64,000 nt of DNA from assembly GCA_024231955.1 (NCBI GenBank), contig JAAEPZ010001024.1, positions 434,001-498,000 on the forward strand. Direction: 5' to 3'. The notes beneath the pieces are model-generated. The model had not been told where the DNA came from. It did no database searches and was given only the letters and a program-made list of their open reading frames with translations. The stretch comes from a bacterium. Lineage in GTDB: Bacteria > Krumholzibacteriota > Krumholzibacteriia > JACNKJ01. Both the position numbers and the translations under genes were made by a program. Of the stretch, positions 23,744 to 32,951 are shown in pieces. Numbering within the stretch: the stretch's first letter is position 1; each line of letters starts with the position of its first letter.

Positions 23744-24387
23744 CACGCCTCCGGTTTCTCGGCGAACATATACGCCCTGCGACTCTGGTACTCGATATCG
23801 GGGTAGGGCTCTCGCTCGATCACCTCAATCTTACCGAACCCGGCGGTTTTCAGGCAATCGACAATCAGGCCGGTTGAGAAGAACATGAAGTCCACATCGA
23901 CGGTCTTGCCGAGGAACTCATCGATATGGATCGTCTCGTCACCGATATGAAAGGTCAGAAGCAATGTTCCGCCGGGCTGCAAGACCCGATGCATTTCCTG
24001 CAGCGCGAGCTCGACCTGTTCGGATGTGAAGTGGACAATCGCATAGAGGGCCACGATGCCGGCTATCGTATTCGCGGCGAAGTCCAGGTCAAGAAGATCC
24101 CCCCGCCGGAAGCAAATCTCCGGATAGGCGGCACGCGCCTGCTTCACCATGTTGTCCGACAGATCGAGACCGGAGATCTCAACGCCGAGGTCTGTCAGGT
24201 ACTTTGACGTGTTGCCGGGGCCGCATCCGAAATCCCAGACGGGTTGCCTGTCCCCAATCTCAAGAGCGAACCTCTCCAGCACTTCCCGGTCTTTCGGTTT
24301 CTTCTCGTGTTCATCGGGAAACGCCTTAACCCAGTCGCAGGCTATGGCATCGTACATGGTTCTGATCTTCTCTTGATTCCGCTTCAT
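23743..24387 (-). CDS. Class I SAM-dependent methyltransferase
   Basis: 214 residues with a clear methyltransferase fold: motif I VWDFGCGPGNTSKYL, motif II SGLDLSDNMVKQAR, FRRGDLLDLDF, motif IV IVALYAIVHF and post-motif LQEMHRVLQPGGTLLLTFH. It resembles the UbiE/Methyltransf_11-25 group acting on small molecules; the substrate is not deducible. The start is ATG at 24387 with GAGGTG 6 nt upstream, which removes a non-conserved 17-residue extension. It is the first gene of a two-gene unit with the methyltransferase-like gene at 22775. The 253 bp to the divergent kinase gene should hold both promoters. Confidence 0.88.
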   Translation of the reverse strand: MKRNQEKIRTMYDAIACDWVKAFPDEHEKKPKDREVLERFALEIGDRQPVWDFGCGPGNTSKYLTDLGVEISGLDLSDNMVKQARAAYPEICFRRGDLLDLDFAANTIAGIVALYAIVHFTSEQVELALQEMHRVLQPGGTLLLTFHIGDETIHIDEFLGKTVDVDFMFFSTGLIVDCLKTAGFGKIEVIEREPYPDIEYQSRRAYMFAEKPEA

Positions 24388-24640
24388 GTCAGACACCTCG
24401 AACGGGTAAATCGGCGAAGATCTTAAAGATTGCCTCACCAGGTGGCGATCAGTATATAAGGCGGGATATCCAGGTCATGCTGATTCCGGTGTAAGCACCA
24501 TCATGAGTGAGGACTTCTCAAGATTGACTTGGATCAGGACCTATGCTTGAATTGCAGTTCATCATCGTTAACATTCTGGATGCTCTGTAAAGATATGTAA
24601 ACGCCGTATCTCGTGAAAGTGACGTGCCGTGTCGCAATAA

Positions 24641-26785
24641 TTGACGACGGTTACTCAATGCTCTGTGCAAAACGAAAGAGATGTAACTCAGGTGATACCG
24701 ACACATACCGAGCAGCTTGAGCGGGAACTCGCGGAGGCCAGGCAAAGAATTGAAGAGCTGGAGGCGCTTGAGATAAGTCTGAGGCAATTGGAAAACGAGC
24801 GATTGGATAGAGAGATATTCCTGAACCGCATTATCGACCAAAGCCCGTTCGCGACCTGGATATCAGATGCGAACGGTTTGATGCTGAGATGCAATTCCGC
24901 CCTGACCGAATTCCTCAACCTTTCCAAGGAGGATCTTGTCGGCAAGTACAATGTGCTCGAAGACCCCTTGGTCGAGAAGACGGGAATCATGGATCTGGTT
25001 CAAAGCGTGTTCACGGAGGGCAAGACCGTCAGTTTTCAGATGAGGTGGTGCGGGGAGGATATCCCGACCATGAATCTGGAGGGCTCCAATACGGTTGATG
25101 TTGAAGCCACGATGTTTCCGGTTATGGACTCGAACGGTAACCTGACCAATGTGGTTCTCCACTGGATCGATGTCACAGCCCGCAAGCAGGCCGAAGACGA
25201 CCTTGTCGAGAGCAGGGCGAAACTGCTTGAAGCTCAATACATCGCCAAGATCGGGGATTTCAGCTGGGAGATAGAGACCGGCACGGTCTCCTGGTCCGAC
25301 GGTATGCACGTGCTGCTCAAGTACGACAAGGATGAGGCCATCGACTACGGCAGGGTGAACAGGGAGATCCATCATCCCGACGATCTGGATATGGTCACTA
25401 AGTGGCTTTTGGACAGTATCGCTTCGGGAGTAGATAAACTGGTCCCAAGGGAATATCGATTGCTGTGCAAAGATGGCGACGCTATCTGGGTGCAGACCAA
25501 CGGCCGCATCGAATACGCTGACGGCAAGGCGACAATACTGTTCGGCACCTGCCAGGACATCTCTGCCCGCAAGCGGGCGGAGACCGAGAAACTGACGCTG
25601 GAACGTCAAGTACAGCATGCACAGAAACTCGAGAGCCTCGGCGTGTTGGCGGGTGGAATTGCTCACGACTTCAACAACCTCCTGATGGCGATCCTGGGCA
25701 ATTCGGATCTGGCGCTGCACAAGCTCTCCCCCATGGCTCCGGCTCGACACCACATTGAGGAGATCGAGAAGGCCACGATACGGGCGGCCGATCTGGCCAA
25801 ACAGATGCTGGCCTACTCGGGCAAGGGGCGCTTCGTCCTGGAGCCGATTCAATGTAATGAGCTGGTTGAGGAGATGGCGCACCTGCTGAAGGTTTCGATC
25901 TCCAAGAAAGCCGTTCTCAAATTCAATCCGGCTGAAAATCTCCCCACTTTTGATGGTGATGTGACCCAGATTCGCCAGATACTCATGAATCTGATCATCA
26001 ATGCCTCCGAGGCTATCGGCGAAAAAAGCGGTACCATCGCCCTGTCCACGGGTGCGATGCACTGTGATCTAGCCTATCTGGAGGATGTGAGCCAGACCCT
26101 GCTCGGCAGCAATGACAACCCTCTGCCGGAGGGGATCTACATCTACTTCGAAGTGGCGGATACGGGCTGCGGAATGGATGACGAAACCATCACCAATATC
26201 TTTGATCCCTTCTTCACGACCAAGTTCACCGGCCGCGGTCTTGGCATGTCGGCTGTGCTCGGAATAGTCCGAGGCCACAAAGGCGCAATCAAGGTCTACA
26301 GTGAGGTTGGAAGAGGCACGACTTTCAAGATTCTCATCCCCGCCAATGATCTGTCCGCTACCGAGAGCGGCTGGACCGAAGTCAATGAACAGGAGGGGGG
26401 CGATTGGCGAGGCAGCGGTACGGTTCTGGTAGTCGATGATGAAGAGGCGATCTGCGCCGTGGGCATGCAGATGGTTGAGAGCATGGGGTTCAGCGCCCTG
26501 ACGGCGCCCGATGGACGGGAAGCGGTGCAGCTGTTCAGGGATAATGCCGACGATATTGTCTGTGTGCTTCTCGACCTGACCATGCCCCACATGAATGGCG
26601 AAGAGGCCTTCCGTGAGATGCGTCGCATCAAACCGGATGCTGTGGTAATCCTGTGCAGCGGCTACAACGAACAGGATGCGACGCAGCGCTTCTCCGGCAA
26701 GGGTCTCGCCGGGTTCATCCAGAAACCCTACAACCTGGCAACCATAAAGGGGGAGCTGATGCGAGTGCTCCCCAAGTCCGACTAG
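24641..26785 (+). CDS. Hybrid sensor histidine kinase (PAS-PAS-HisKA-HATPase-REC)
   Basis: Up to 714 residues. A coiled coil (QLERELAEARQRIEELEAL) precedes two PAS domains (from about 60 and 200; both end in W-D/Q-I-(T/S)-ARK-type PAC motifs). The H-box LAGGIAHDFNNLLMAILGN has the phospho-acceptor His near residue 342. The HATPase has DTGCGMDDETITNIFDPFFTTK and GRGLGMSAVLGIVRGH. A C-terminal receiver (VLVVDDEEAI, phospho-acceptor Asp near 645 in LLDLTMPHMNG, Lys in IQKPY) completes it. No transmembrane segment, so it is a cytoplasmic sensor. The output partner is not in the window. The listed start is TTG with no clear ribosome-binding site; GTG at 24665 is an alternative. Confidence 0.93.
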   Translation: MTTVTQCSVQNERDVTQVIPTHTEQLERELAEARQRIEELEALEISLRQLENERLDREIFLNRIIDQSPFATWISDANGLMLRCNSALTEFLNLSKEDLVGKYNVLEDPLVEKTGIMDLVQSVFTEGKTVSFQMRWCGEDIPTMNLEGSNTVDVEATMFPVMDSNGNLTNVVLHWIDVTARKQAEDDLVESRAKLLEAQYIAKIGDFSWEIETGTVSWSDGMHVLLKYDKDEAIDYGRVNREIHHPDDLDMVTKWLLDSIASGVDKLVPREYRLLCKDGDAIWVQTNGRIEYADGKATILFGTCQDISARKRAETEKLTLERQVQHAQKLESLGVLAGGIAHDFNNLLMAILGNSDLALHKLSPMAPARHHIEEIEKATIRAADLAKQMLAYSGKGRFVLEPIQCNELVEEMAHLLKVSISKKAVLKFNPAENLPTFDGDVTQIRQILMNLIINASEAIGEKSGTIALSTGAMHCDLAYLEDVSQTLLGSNDNPLPEGIYIYFEVADTGCGMDDETITNIFDPFFTTKFTGRGLGMSAVLGIVRGHKGAIKVYSEVGRGTTFKILIPANDLSATESGWTEVNEQEGGDWRGSGTVLVVDDEEAICAVGMQMVESMGFSALTAPDGREAVQLFRDNADDIVCVLLDLTMPHMNGEEAFREMRRIKPDAVVILCSGYNEQDATQRFSGKGLAGFIQKPYNLATIKGELMRVLPKSD

Positions 26786-28452
26786 GGCATCTCGAAAACC
26801 ACATCGTCAATCACCCAGGCGTCGATGATCTCGAATATTGTGGCGGAATCCACATCGCTTGTCCCGGGATACCAGACGGCGGTATCCGGGATAGGGGTGG
26901 CTGGGTCCCAACCGCTATCCCCCTGGAGTGCGCAGATCTTGAACTCGCCGTCAGGCAAACCCGAAAATGTAATTCTCTGACCGGATTGGCAATTCTCCCG
27001 AATATTCCAGTACCCGGATCCATTCTCACTTGTTATGACGACACGGTAAGAGTCGGATACCTCTTGATCGAACTCCAGATTGAGGCTGATCTCACCGCCA
27101 GGTTCGAGGGTAATGGCAACGGGCACGATTTCGCCGGGCGTTGAGATCGTGATCAGCTGCACCTCATCCGGAGCTGTCGCACGATCGAACCATTGTGGCC
27201 GCCAGTCATTATCCGCCCAAAAATGAGACGTCACGTTAAGCAGGTAGCTGCCGGGCTGCAGGTTCGGGATTCCGAAAAGGGAGCTGTAGCCAAAGCTATA
27301 ACTGTCGTAAGTAAAGAGAGGGGAGAGATCATCCGGATCATAGAACCGCAACTCCAGATATCTGATTGCATGGCCTGACCTGTTCACCGATACCGCCAAG
27401 CCGCTTTGAACCAGATCGATATCGGAGATGACCTGTCCCTGTTCGAAGTTATAGGTGGTTGCCTCCGCGAAGGTCTCTCCGCCAATCCACTGTCGAATCC
27501 CATCCTGGACAACCAGCAATTTCGCCGAACCGGCAAGGCTGTAGCCGAAGGAGAAGGAGCCGCCGTCCGGGAAATTTACGCACTGTCTCCTGATGACACT
27601 TGAATCGGGGCTGATGGCTATTACGAGAGGTAAACGGTAGCTATCAATAACGCCCATCTCCAGACAGGCGCCGGTTACCCGCCCCTCGATCCGTGCAAGT
27701 TCGGGCGGGAGATTGCACTCGACACGTGTAATGGAATCCGCGGATACGTTGAACCATGTTGATTCGGCGGGGTCGTATGTCCCTGGTGCATAAATATGCT
27801 CAGAATCGTAATTCCAGCCAGAACCGGTTTCGTGTTTCAACTCCAGCTCAATCCTGAACTCACCGGGCAGGATCCCCGCAAAGCCGGTAATGAAGTGACC
27901 GTTCGCGATATTGACGTACTTTCTATGGGAGAAACCCTGTATGAAGTCATAGTGCTTATCGTCAACTCGTCGGTGGAGTGTTATCTCACACCTCGTGTCG
28001 TTGAGTTCATTTGCAAGATCCGCCTGGAGGACAAAGTCCCCCAGCACAAAGTTGATCTCCAGGGTCGGTCGGCTGCCGATGATGGTCACCGTATCGCAAT
28101 CCGCCCGAGAATGGGTCAACCCGGCGTCGGCATGGTAGTAATCGTATGAAGCCCCCGAAGCGCGAAGACTGACGATGTAGCGTCCCGCAGGGAGATCCTG
28201 ATAATAGTAACCCCCAAGACTGGGCCGGACGTCATATCTGCTCACATGGGAGTCACTGTCGTCATCGTTTACTCTCTTGATTTCAACTCTGGTGTCGAGG
28301 GTGAGGCCGCCGGAGCTGACCCACCCCTTGATGCGCCCGGCAGGGACATCCGGATGGCATGGATTTGCTTGATTCAAGCACCCGCACAGCGAGAGCAGCA
28401 GGACTATCCCCAGATGCATGATTACCGAAACGGCCAAATGCAAGCGGTTCAT
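26782..28452 (-). CDS. Large lipoprotein with beta-sandwich/carboxypeptidase-regulatory-like repeats
   Basis: 556 residues. The start ATG at 28450-28452 is chosen because GGGAGG lies 7 nt upstream and a lipoprotein signal follows (HLGIVLLLSLCGC, lipid-modified Cys near residue 24). The remainder consists of repeated beta-sandwich units of about 80-110 residues with phrases such as GRIKGWVSSGG, LPAGRYIVSLRASG, GILPGEFRIELELK, LQPGSYLLNVTSHF and LPDGEFKICALQG, characteristic of CarboxypepD_reg/SpaA-like folds. A surface or periplasmic structural role is likely; no enzyme motif is seen. Its ATG overlaps the stop of an upstream decayed paralogue (ATGA). The 3' end overlaps the convergent kinase stop by 4 bp. 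Confidence 0.75.
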   Translation of the reverse strand: MNRLHLAVSVIMHLGIVLLLSLCGCLNQANPCHPDVPAGRIKGWVSSGGLTLDTRVEIKRVNDDDSDSHVSRYDVRPSLGGYYYQDLPAGRYIVSLRASGASYDYYHADAGLTHSRADCDTVTIIGSRPTLEINFVLGDFVLQADLANELNDTRCEITLHRRVDDKHYDFIQGFSHRKYVNIANGHFITGFAGILPGEFRIELELKHETGSGWNYDSEHIYAPGTYDPAESTWFNVSADSITRVECNLPPELARIEGRVTGACLEMGVIDSYRLPLVIAISPDSSVIRRQCVNFPDGGSFSFGYSLAGSAKLLVVQDGIRQWIGGETFAEATTYNFEQGQVISDIDLVQSGLAVSVNRSGHAIRYLELRFYDPDDLSPLFTYDSYSFGYSSLFGIPNLQPGSYLLNVTSHFWADNDWRPQWFDRATAPDEVQLITISTPGEIVPVAITLEPGGEISLNLEFDQEVSDSYRVVITSENGSGYWNIRENCQSGQRITFSGLPDGEFKICALQGDSGWDPATPIPDTAVWYPGTSDVDSATIFEIIDAWVIDDVVFEMP

Positions 28453-29143
28453 CGTCCCGCCTCCCCGCCCGATCCTGGGAGCGACCAGCTTATCCCCGAA
28501 ACGGCTTCGTGACCAGTAATGACGATCGGGGTTGCGTTTTCGAAGCTCCCGGTGCCGTAGTACCACCAGAGATCATCATTGTGTTGCTCTCTTGCCGCCA
28601 GGTAATACACTCCGTCCGCCAAGCCGGTGAACTTGAATTCTCCATCTTGCCCCCATATGTGCCAGACGCTTAGAATGGTTCCTATGTCATCATGCAGGGT
28701 GCAATAGAATACATCCGATCTTTGTCCACCCGGGGCCAGCACCCGGCCCTCGCAGCATTACCTGAATACCACTCTCCACATACGTGACACCCGTTATCCT
28801 GTCCCCGGGCTGAAGGTCGAAAACAGTGGCGCTCTCATAGGTGGTCCCCCCCGATCCATTGCTCGATATTGGACAAGGACACCATTAACCGAACGGGTTG
28901 CGGCTGGAGGAGGTGGCATGTGAAGGAGCCATCGTCATCACAGGCAGAATAGACGGAACGGATCCGATTCGGGTCGTAAACTTCAATGTAGGGCCGATGG
29001 TGAAGTGACTCCCCCCAGCTACCGGATACCTGGCCGCTAACGGATGAATAGCTATCCGCGTAGCTGATCTCATAGACGGCCACCTCGGTCAAGTCGACAT
29101 TGATGGAATCGGCGGGAGAGGCTATTCTTGGCCATGGAGACAT
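28449..29143 (-). pseudogene. Truncated, twice-frameshifted paralogue of the downstream lipoprotein
   Basis: Three reading-frame pieces on the minus strand line up with the adjacent lipoprotein. The first (29143-28835) contains PADSINVDLTEVAVYEI and SNIEQWIGG; the neighbour has SADSITRVECNL and IRQWIGGETF. The frame is lost at a run of seven G (C on the plus strand, near 28847). Removing one G restores IGGTTYESATVFDLQPGD. A second shift near 28745-28755 moves to the frame of GRVLAPGGQRSDVFYC, which runs to SGGEAGR and a stop overlapping the next gene's ATG. No signal peptide is present, so the 5' end is missing too. Either a decaying tandem duplicate or sequencing errors at homopolymers; the missing 5' end favours decay. 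Confidence 0.7.
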
Positions 29144-29290
29144 CCTTTTGCCGTCTTGATTGTCGTGAAGAATATATCTTTATGCCATCGAATCCAATAC
29201 ATTCAATGCTTCAGCATGAGTCAAGATACCCCAGTGGGCGGCATGCGGTCGAGTTCATTGCCGAATCAGCTCCATGTCATATAAACGCAA

Positions 29291-29320
29291 GCTCCCCGCA
29301 AAGCGATCTCTACGGGGAGC
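29291..29320 (-). terminator. Hairpin after pfkA
   Basis: An 8-bp stem (GCTCCCCG and its complement) with a 14-nt loop, followed on the minus strand by TTGCGTTTAT, lies about 30 bp after the pfkA stop. It is a plausible but weak intrinsic terminator. Confidence 0.45.
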
Positions 29321-29348
29321 ATAACGAATTGAGATTGAGACGGCCGGA

Positions 29349-30443
29349 TCAGTCGCCGAAACAGATGCCGGTCTCCCTGCCCAGTCGCAGCAGAGAATGA
29401 TCCGCCGGCACAAGCCGCTGTTTGTTGGCGATCTTGGAGATCTCCACGCTCGATATCTCACTTCCGGAGAGACGCACCATCCTGCCCGACTCGCCGCGCG
29501 CAAGCAGATGCACGGCCTCTGAGCCCAACCGCGAGGCAAGCACCCTGTCGAATGCGGTTGGCGTACCGCCACGCACCAGGTGCCCGAGCACCGTGACGCG
29601 GGTCTCTATGTTCAGCCGCTCTTCGATCTGATTGGCGACGACATTACCTATGCCGCCGAGACGGATAGGATCGGGGCTGTCCGCGACAACCCGCGCGACC
29701 ACAGCCTCGCCACCCAGGGGCTTGGCCCCTTCGGCCACGACCACCATGCTGAAGCGGCGCCCCGAGCGGTTGCGCCACAGGATCTTCTCGCAGATCTTAT
29801 CGATATCATAGGGGATCTCCGGCAGCAGGATGATGTCGCCGCCTCCGGCGATACCGGAGTGAAGTGCGAGCCAGCCCGCGTTGCGGCCCATCACCTCGAC
29901 GACCATCACCCTGTGATGACTCTCGGCGGTGGTGTGAATCCGATCCAGCGCCTCGGTGGCTATCGAGATCGCCGTGTCGAAACCGAATGTCTGATCGGTC
30001 TCGTAAAGGTCGTTGTCGATCGTCTTGGGGATGCCGACAACCTTGGTCCCCTTTTCGCGCAGGCCATCCGCAATCGAGAGAGTGCCGTCACCACCGATCA
30101 CGGCCAGCGCATCGAGGCCCAGGCTCTTGATGTAATCGACGGCTTCACCGCTGCGATCGACCAGCTGATGATTTTCACCCTCACCCATGTGCCAGGCGAA
30201 CGGATTGGCCTTGTTGCTCGTACCGAGAATCGTGCCGCCCCTGGTGAGCAGACCGGAGACATCGTCCATCTCCAGATTCACCGAATGCTTCTCGACCAGC
30301 CCCTCGAAGCCATCGCGAAAGCCGACTACCTCCCACTTGTAGTGACCGATCGCCGTGCGGACCACTGCACGGATAACAGCGTTGAGTCCGGGGGCGTCAC
30401 CGCCGCCTGTCAGTACACCAATAGCGCGGATATCATCAGACAT
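29349..30443 (-). CDS. pfkA: 6-phosphofructokinase
   Basis: 364 residues, PFK family: IGVLTGGGDAPGLNAVIRA (phosphate donor loop), GGTILGTSNK, VIGGDGTLSIADGL, PKTIDNDLYETDQTFGFDTA (catalytic Asp region), MGRNAGWLALHSG, and GHLVRGGTPTAFDRVLASRLG near the end. It phosphorylates fructose 6-phosphate in glycolysis. Gly in GGDGT is the ATP-type residue, while Lys in PKTIDND is typical of PPi-dependent or group III enzymes. The mixed pattern is known in ATP-dependent actinobacterial-type PFKs, so ATP is the likelier donor but not certain. It is transcribed alone, divergent from a HAD phosphatase gene; a GAAAGGA site precedes the ATG. Confidence 0.95.
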   Translation of the reverse strand: MSDDIRAIGVLTGGGDAPGLNAVIRAVVRTAIGHYKWEVVGFRDGFEGLVEKHSVNLEMDDVSGLLTRGGTILGTSNKANPFAWHMGEGENHQLVDRSGEAVDYIKSLGLDALAVIGGDGTLSIADGLREKGTKVVGIPKTIDNDLYETDQTFGFDTAISIATEALDRIHTTAESHHRVMVVEVMGRNAGWLALHSGIAGGGDIILLPEIPYDIDKICEKILWRNRSGRRFSMVVVAEGAKPLGGEAVVARVVADSPDPIRLGGIGNVVANQIEERLNIETRVTVLGHLVRGGTPTAFDRVLASRLGSEAVHLLARGESGRMVRLSGSEISSVEISKIANKQRLVPADHSLLRLGRETGICFGD

Positions 30444-30601
30444 GTATGCCGTCCTTTCATTGCAGCCAATGCCACCATTATCAGAGATCGGACAAATTCA
30501 CAAATACTTAAGCCATCTCGAACTGGCGGACTCGATCTTGTGGTTTACTTTGTGATCAGACGATGGAATGTCACGTTTCATCCACTTTCCGGAGGATGTC
30601 C

Positions 30602-31492
30602 ATGCAACTGCCCCCGCAGGTTCTGGCGATTGACCTCGATGGCACGCTGATCAGCAAGCCGGCCGACTTCGACAACCCGATCTGTAAGGATAACCTTGCG
30701 GCGTTGGCCGCTCTCCGCGCTGCCGGAACGCGATTGCTCATCTGTACCGGCCGCAGCGAAAGCTCCGCACGCAGTCTGCTTGCCCGTAGCGGCGATCCTC
30801 AACTCCCCGACTGCGACCTGATTCTCCAGAACGGAACCCTCGTTCTGGAGGGGGGCACCGGCCACGTTCTCATCTCACATCTGCTGAACAGGGATGACGC
30901 CAGACGCGCCCTTGAGGTCTATCGCCATCACGGGGCGGCAGCCATGCTGTTCGAGGATCATGAATCGGGCGGCGCCTGCGTCTACGAGCGGAGGCCGACC
31001 CATCGCCGAATGGCCTCCTATCTGGATAAGAGGCACAAAGAGACGCCCGATCCCGCCGATCTTCGCCTTGTTGCCAACCTTGATGAGCATCTCACCCGCG
31101 ACATCACCGCGCTCGGCAGCATAGACTCCGCCGAGACGTGCGCCGCGGTGATGCGGGACATCATCAGGCTTGATATGCCGGAATGCCATGTCTCGATGAT
31201 GCAACTGGTCAAGAGGCCGGATTTCACCGACGGCGTGTTCATCGAGGTCTTCAACCGGAATGTCCGCAAGGAGCTGGCTTTCGGGGAGTACTGCCGGCTG
31301 AAGGGGTTCGATCCCGCTCTCTGCGCGGCCATAGGTGACGGCCGCAACGACCTCGAGCTGATCGAACTGGTCGGCCTGGGCATAGCCATGGGCAACGCCT
31401 GCGATGAGTTGAAGGCGGCTGCCGACCACGTGGCCCCCCCTTACGACGAGGGTGGATTTGCCGTGGCGGCCAGACGCACGCTTCTCGCCTGA
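30602..31492 (+). CDS. HAD-family (Cof-type) hydrolase
   Basis: 296 residues. HAD motif I is AIDLDGTLIS near residue 8, motif II LLICTGRS, motif III a Lys in the KEL/AFGEYCRLKG region, and motif IV AIGDGRNDLELIELVGLGIAMGNA. A C2-type cap lies in the middle, as in Cof/sugar-phosphate phosphatases; the substrate is unknown. The start ATG at 30602 has GGAGG 6 nt upstream; upstream in-frame ATGs at 30563 and 30596 lack this. It is divergent from pfkA, with 158 bp between them. Confidence 0.88.
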   Translation: MQLPPQVLAIDLDGTLISKPADFDNPICKDNLAALAALRAAGTRLLICTGRSESSARSLLARSGDPQLPDCDLILQNGTLVLEGGTGHVLISHLLNRDDARRALEVYRHHGAAAMLFEDHESGGACVYERRPTHRRMASYLDKRHKETPDPADLRLVANLDEHLTRDITALGSIDSAETCAAVMRDIIRLDMPECHVSMMQLVKRPDFTDGVFIEVFNRNVRKELAFGEYCRLKGFDPALCAAIGDGRNDLELIELVGLGIAMGNACDELKAAADHVAPPYDEGGFAVAARRTLLA

Positions 31493-31538
31493 GCAGGCTT
31501 TGCTTGCCATTGACCTCGCGGGAGTTTAATTTCCCTCC

Positions 31539-31934
31539 ATGATCAATCCTTGCCCACACACAACTCTCCGCCTCACGGGTGTCATGACCTTATTGCTGCT
31601 CGCGGCCTTCATGGCCGGTTGCGCTTGCCACAGGTGTGATCAGGACAGGGAGAGGATGCAGTCGGAGATCGGATCTCCCGAAGACATAGAGATTGTTGCC
31701 CAGGGGGACAGAACCACGGAGACCTGGTTCTACTGGAGCCTCGGCCGCTCCGTAGTCTTTTACTGGGATGAGGATGAGTGCAGCTGCTCGGTGAACACCT
31801 TCACCTACGAGCCGATTGAGGAGGAGCTTGCGGGCAAGCGGACTGTGGACGAACTCAAGGCTTTCGTGCGGGATGGCGGTGTGCTGGATGAGGTGCGGTT
31901 CAGTACCAGCAGCAGTAATCCCTACAAACCCTGA
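31539..31934 (+). CDS. Small lipoprotein of unknown function
   Basis: 131 residues with a lipoprotein signal (LLLLAAFMAGC, lipid-modified Cys near residue 28) followed by a short Cys-rich segment (ACHRCD). The mature part has a repeat-like beta pattern (ETWFYWSLGRSVVFYWDEDECSCS) that resembles small BamE/SmpA-like or DUF lipoprotein folds, but no family can be claimed. It ends directly against the stop codon of the convergent gene: the two stops share the palindrome TGATCA. Confidence 0.7.
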   Translation: MINPCPHTTLRLTGVMTLLLLAAFMAGCACHRCDQDRERMQSEIGSPEDIEIVAQGDRTTETWFYWSLGRSVVFYWDEDECSCSVNTFTYEPIEEELAGKRTVDELKAFVRDGGVLDEVRFSTSSSNPYKP

Positions 31935-32951
31935 TCACTCCGGGTCGTCAGCACTGGAGCACTCGAAGGACCTCCGCCCCAGAAGACGACCATCGCCGTC
32001 GAGAATCTCTACCTCCCAGCTACCGCTCAACCCCGCAAACAGGGTCTTGTAGGACCAGGTTCGCCAGCTTGCGGACTTGAGGGTGAGATCGATCTCCTGA
32101 ATCATCCTGCCGTTGCGCTTCCATACCTGTTGAACCGTGTCCCCGACCTGTCCCCCCTCAATAAGCATCCAGCAGTAGACGCGGTCATTCTCGGCGAAGA
32201 GGCTATCTCGGGTCGCGAGTTCACGATTGACGACCCCTTTGCCGAAGCCGACATCCGTCAATGTGAGCGGTGACTCCCCCTTGTCGCTGCCGGGGCTGAT
32301 CGTGTTGCTCAACCAGGTGGGAAACTCGGCGGCAGGAGCCTTCTCAACCTCTACCCCATCAACAGTATCTTCCTGCTGAGTCTGGGCAGGTGACTCGTCG
32401 GGGGGATCAGGGATTATGGGGTCCGGTTCGTCGCGTTGAGATGTTGCCGGCTCGACCGGCTCTTCAAGCGGTTGCGCCTCCGGTTCACTGACGGTCTCCG
32501 CCTCTACAGGCTTCTCCAGCGCCGCAAAGTGAAAGGGCAAAATCACGGAGCTGGGCTCCGCGACGCCACCAACGGTTTTCCCCTTGAAACGGCTTTGACG
32601 GGCGGATTTCAGAGCCTCGACGATGAACAGCTCGGGGAGATCGCTCGACAGAACCTCCGTGTCGATGATCCGCCCCTCCTTGTCGAGAAAGACGGTGACG
32701 ATCACATCCCCCGACAGGCTTTTTCGCGGGACCGCGCTCGGATAGTTGAGAGGAGGGATCCAGGAGCAAACGGGCAGCTCCGTAATCCGACGCAGTTCGT
32801 TGTCCCCTTGCTGGAACGTTTCCGTCTCCACACCTCTGGCCGCATTGACCCTGTTCAGCCAGGGCACGCCGAAAATGATCACCTGCAGGGTGATCAGCAG
32901 CAGGGCGATTCTCACTTTTCCAGATTTAAGCAGTACTGCCATCGAGGTCAT
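31935..32951 (-). CDS. TonB C-terminal-domain protein fused to DUF2914
   Basis: 338 residues. A single N-terminal membrane anchor (RIALLLITLQVIIFGVPW), then a TonB/energy-transducer type domain at about 65-150 (GDVIVTVFLDKEGRIIDTEVL, ALKSARQSRFKGKTV). A Pro/Glu-rich linker (150-215) follows. The C-terminal DUF2914 module has DRVYCWMLIEGGQVGDTVQQVW and SASWRTWSYKTLFAGLSGSWEVE. In TonB the CTD is normally terminal; here a second periplasmic domain follows it. It overlaps the upstream DUF2914 gene by 4 bp (ATGA), so the two proteins are co-translated. A structural or trafficking role in the envelope is more likely than substrate import. No ExbB/ExbD genes are seen. Confidence 0.8.
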   Translation of the reverse strand: MTSMAVLLKSGKVRIALLLITLQVIIFGVPWLNRVNAARGVETETFQQGDNELRRITELPVCSWIPPLNYPSAVPRKSLSGDVIVTVFLDKEGRIIDTEVLSSDLPELFIVEALKSARQSRFKGKTVGGVAEPSSVILPFHFAALEKPVEAETVSEPEAQPLEEPVEPATSQRDEPDPIIPDPPDESPAQTQQEDTVDGVEVEKAPAAEFPTWLSNTISPGSDKGESPLTLTDVGFGKGVVNRELATRDSLFAENDRVYCWMLIEGGQVGDTVQQVWKRNGRMIQEIDLTLKSASWRTWSYKTLFAGLSGSWEVEILDGDGRLLGRRSFECSSADDPE

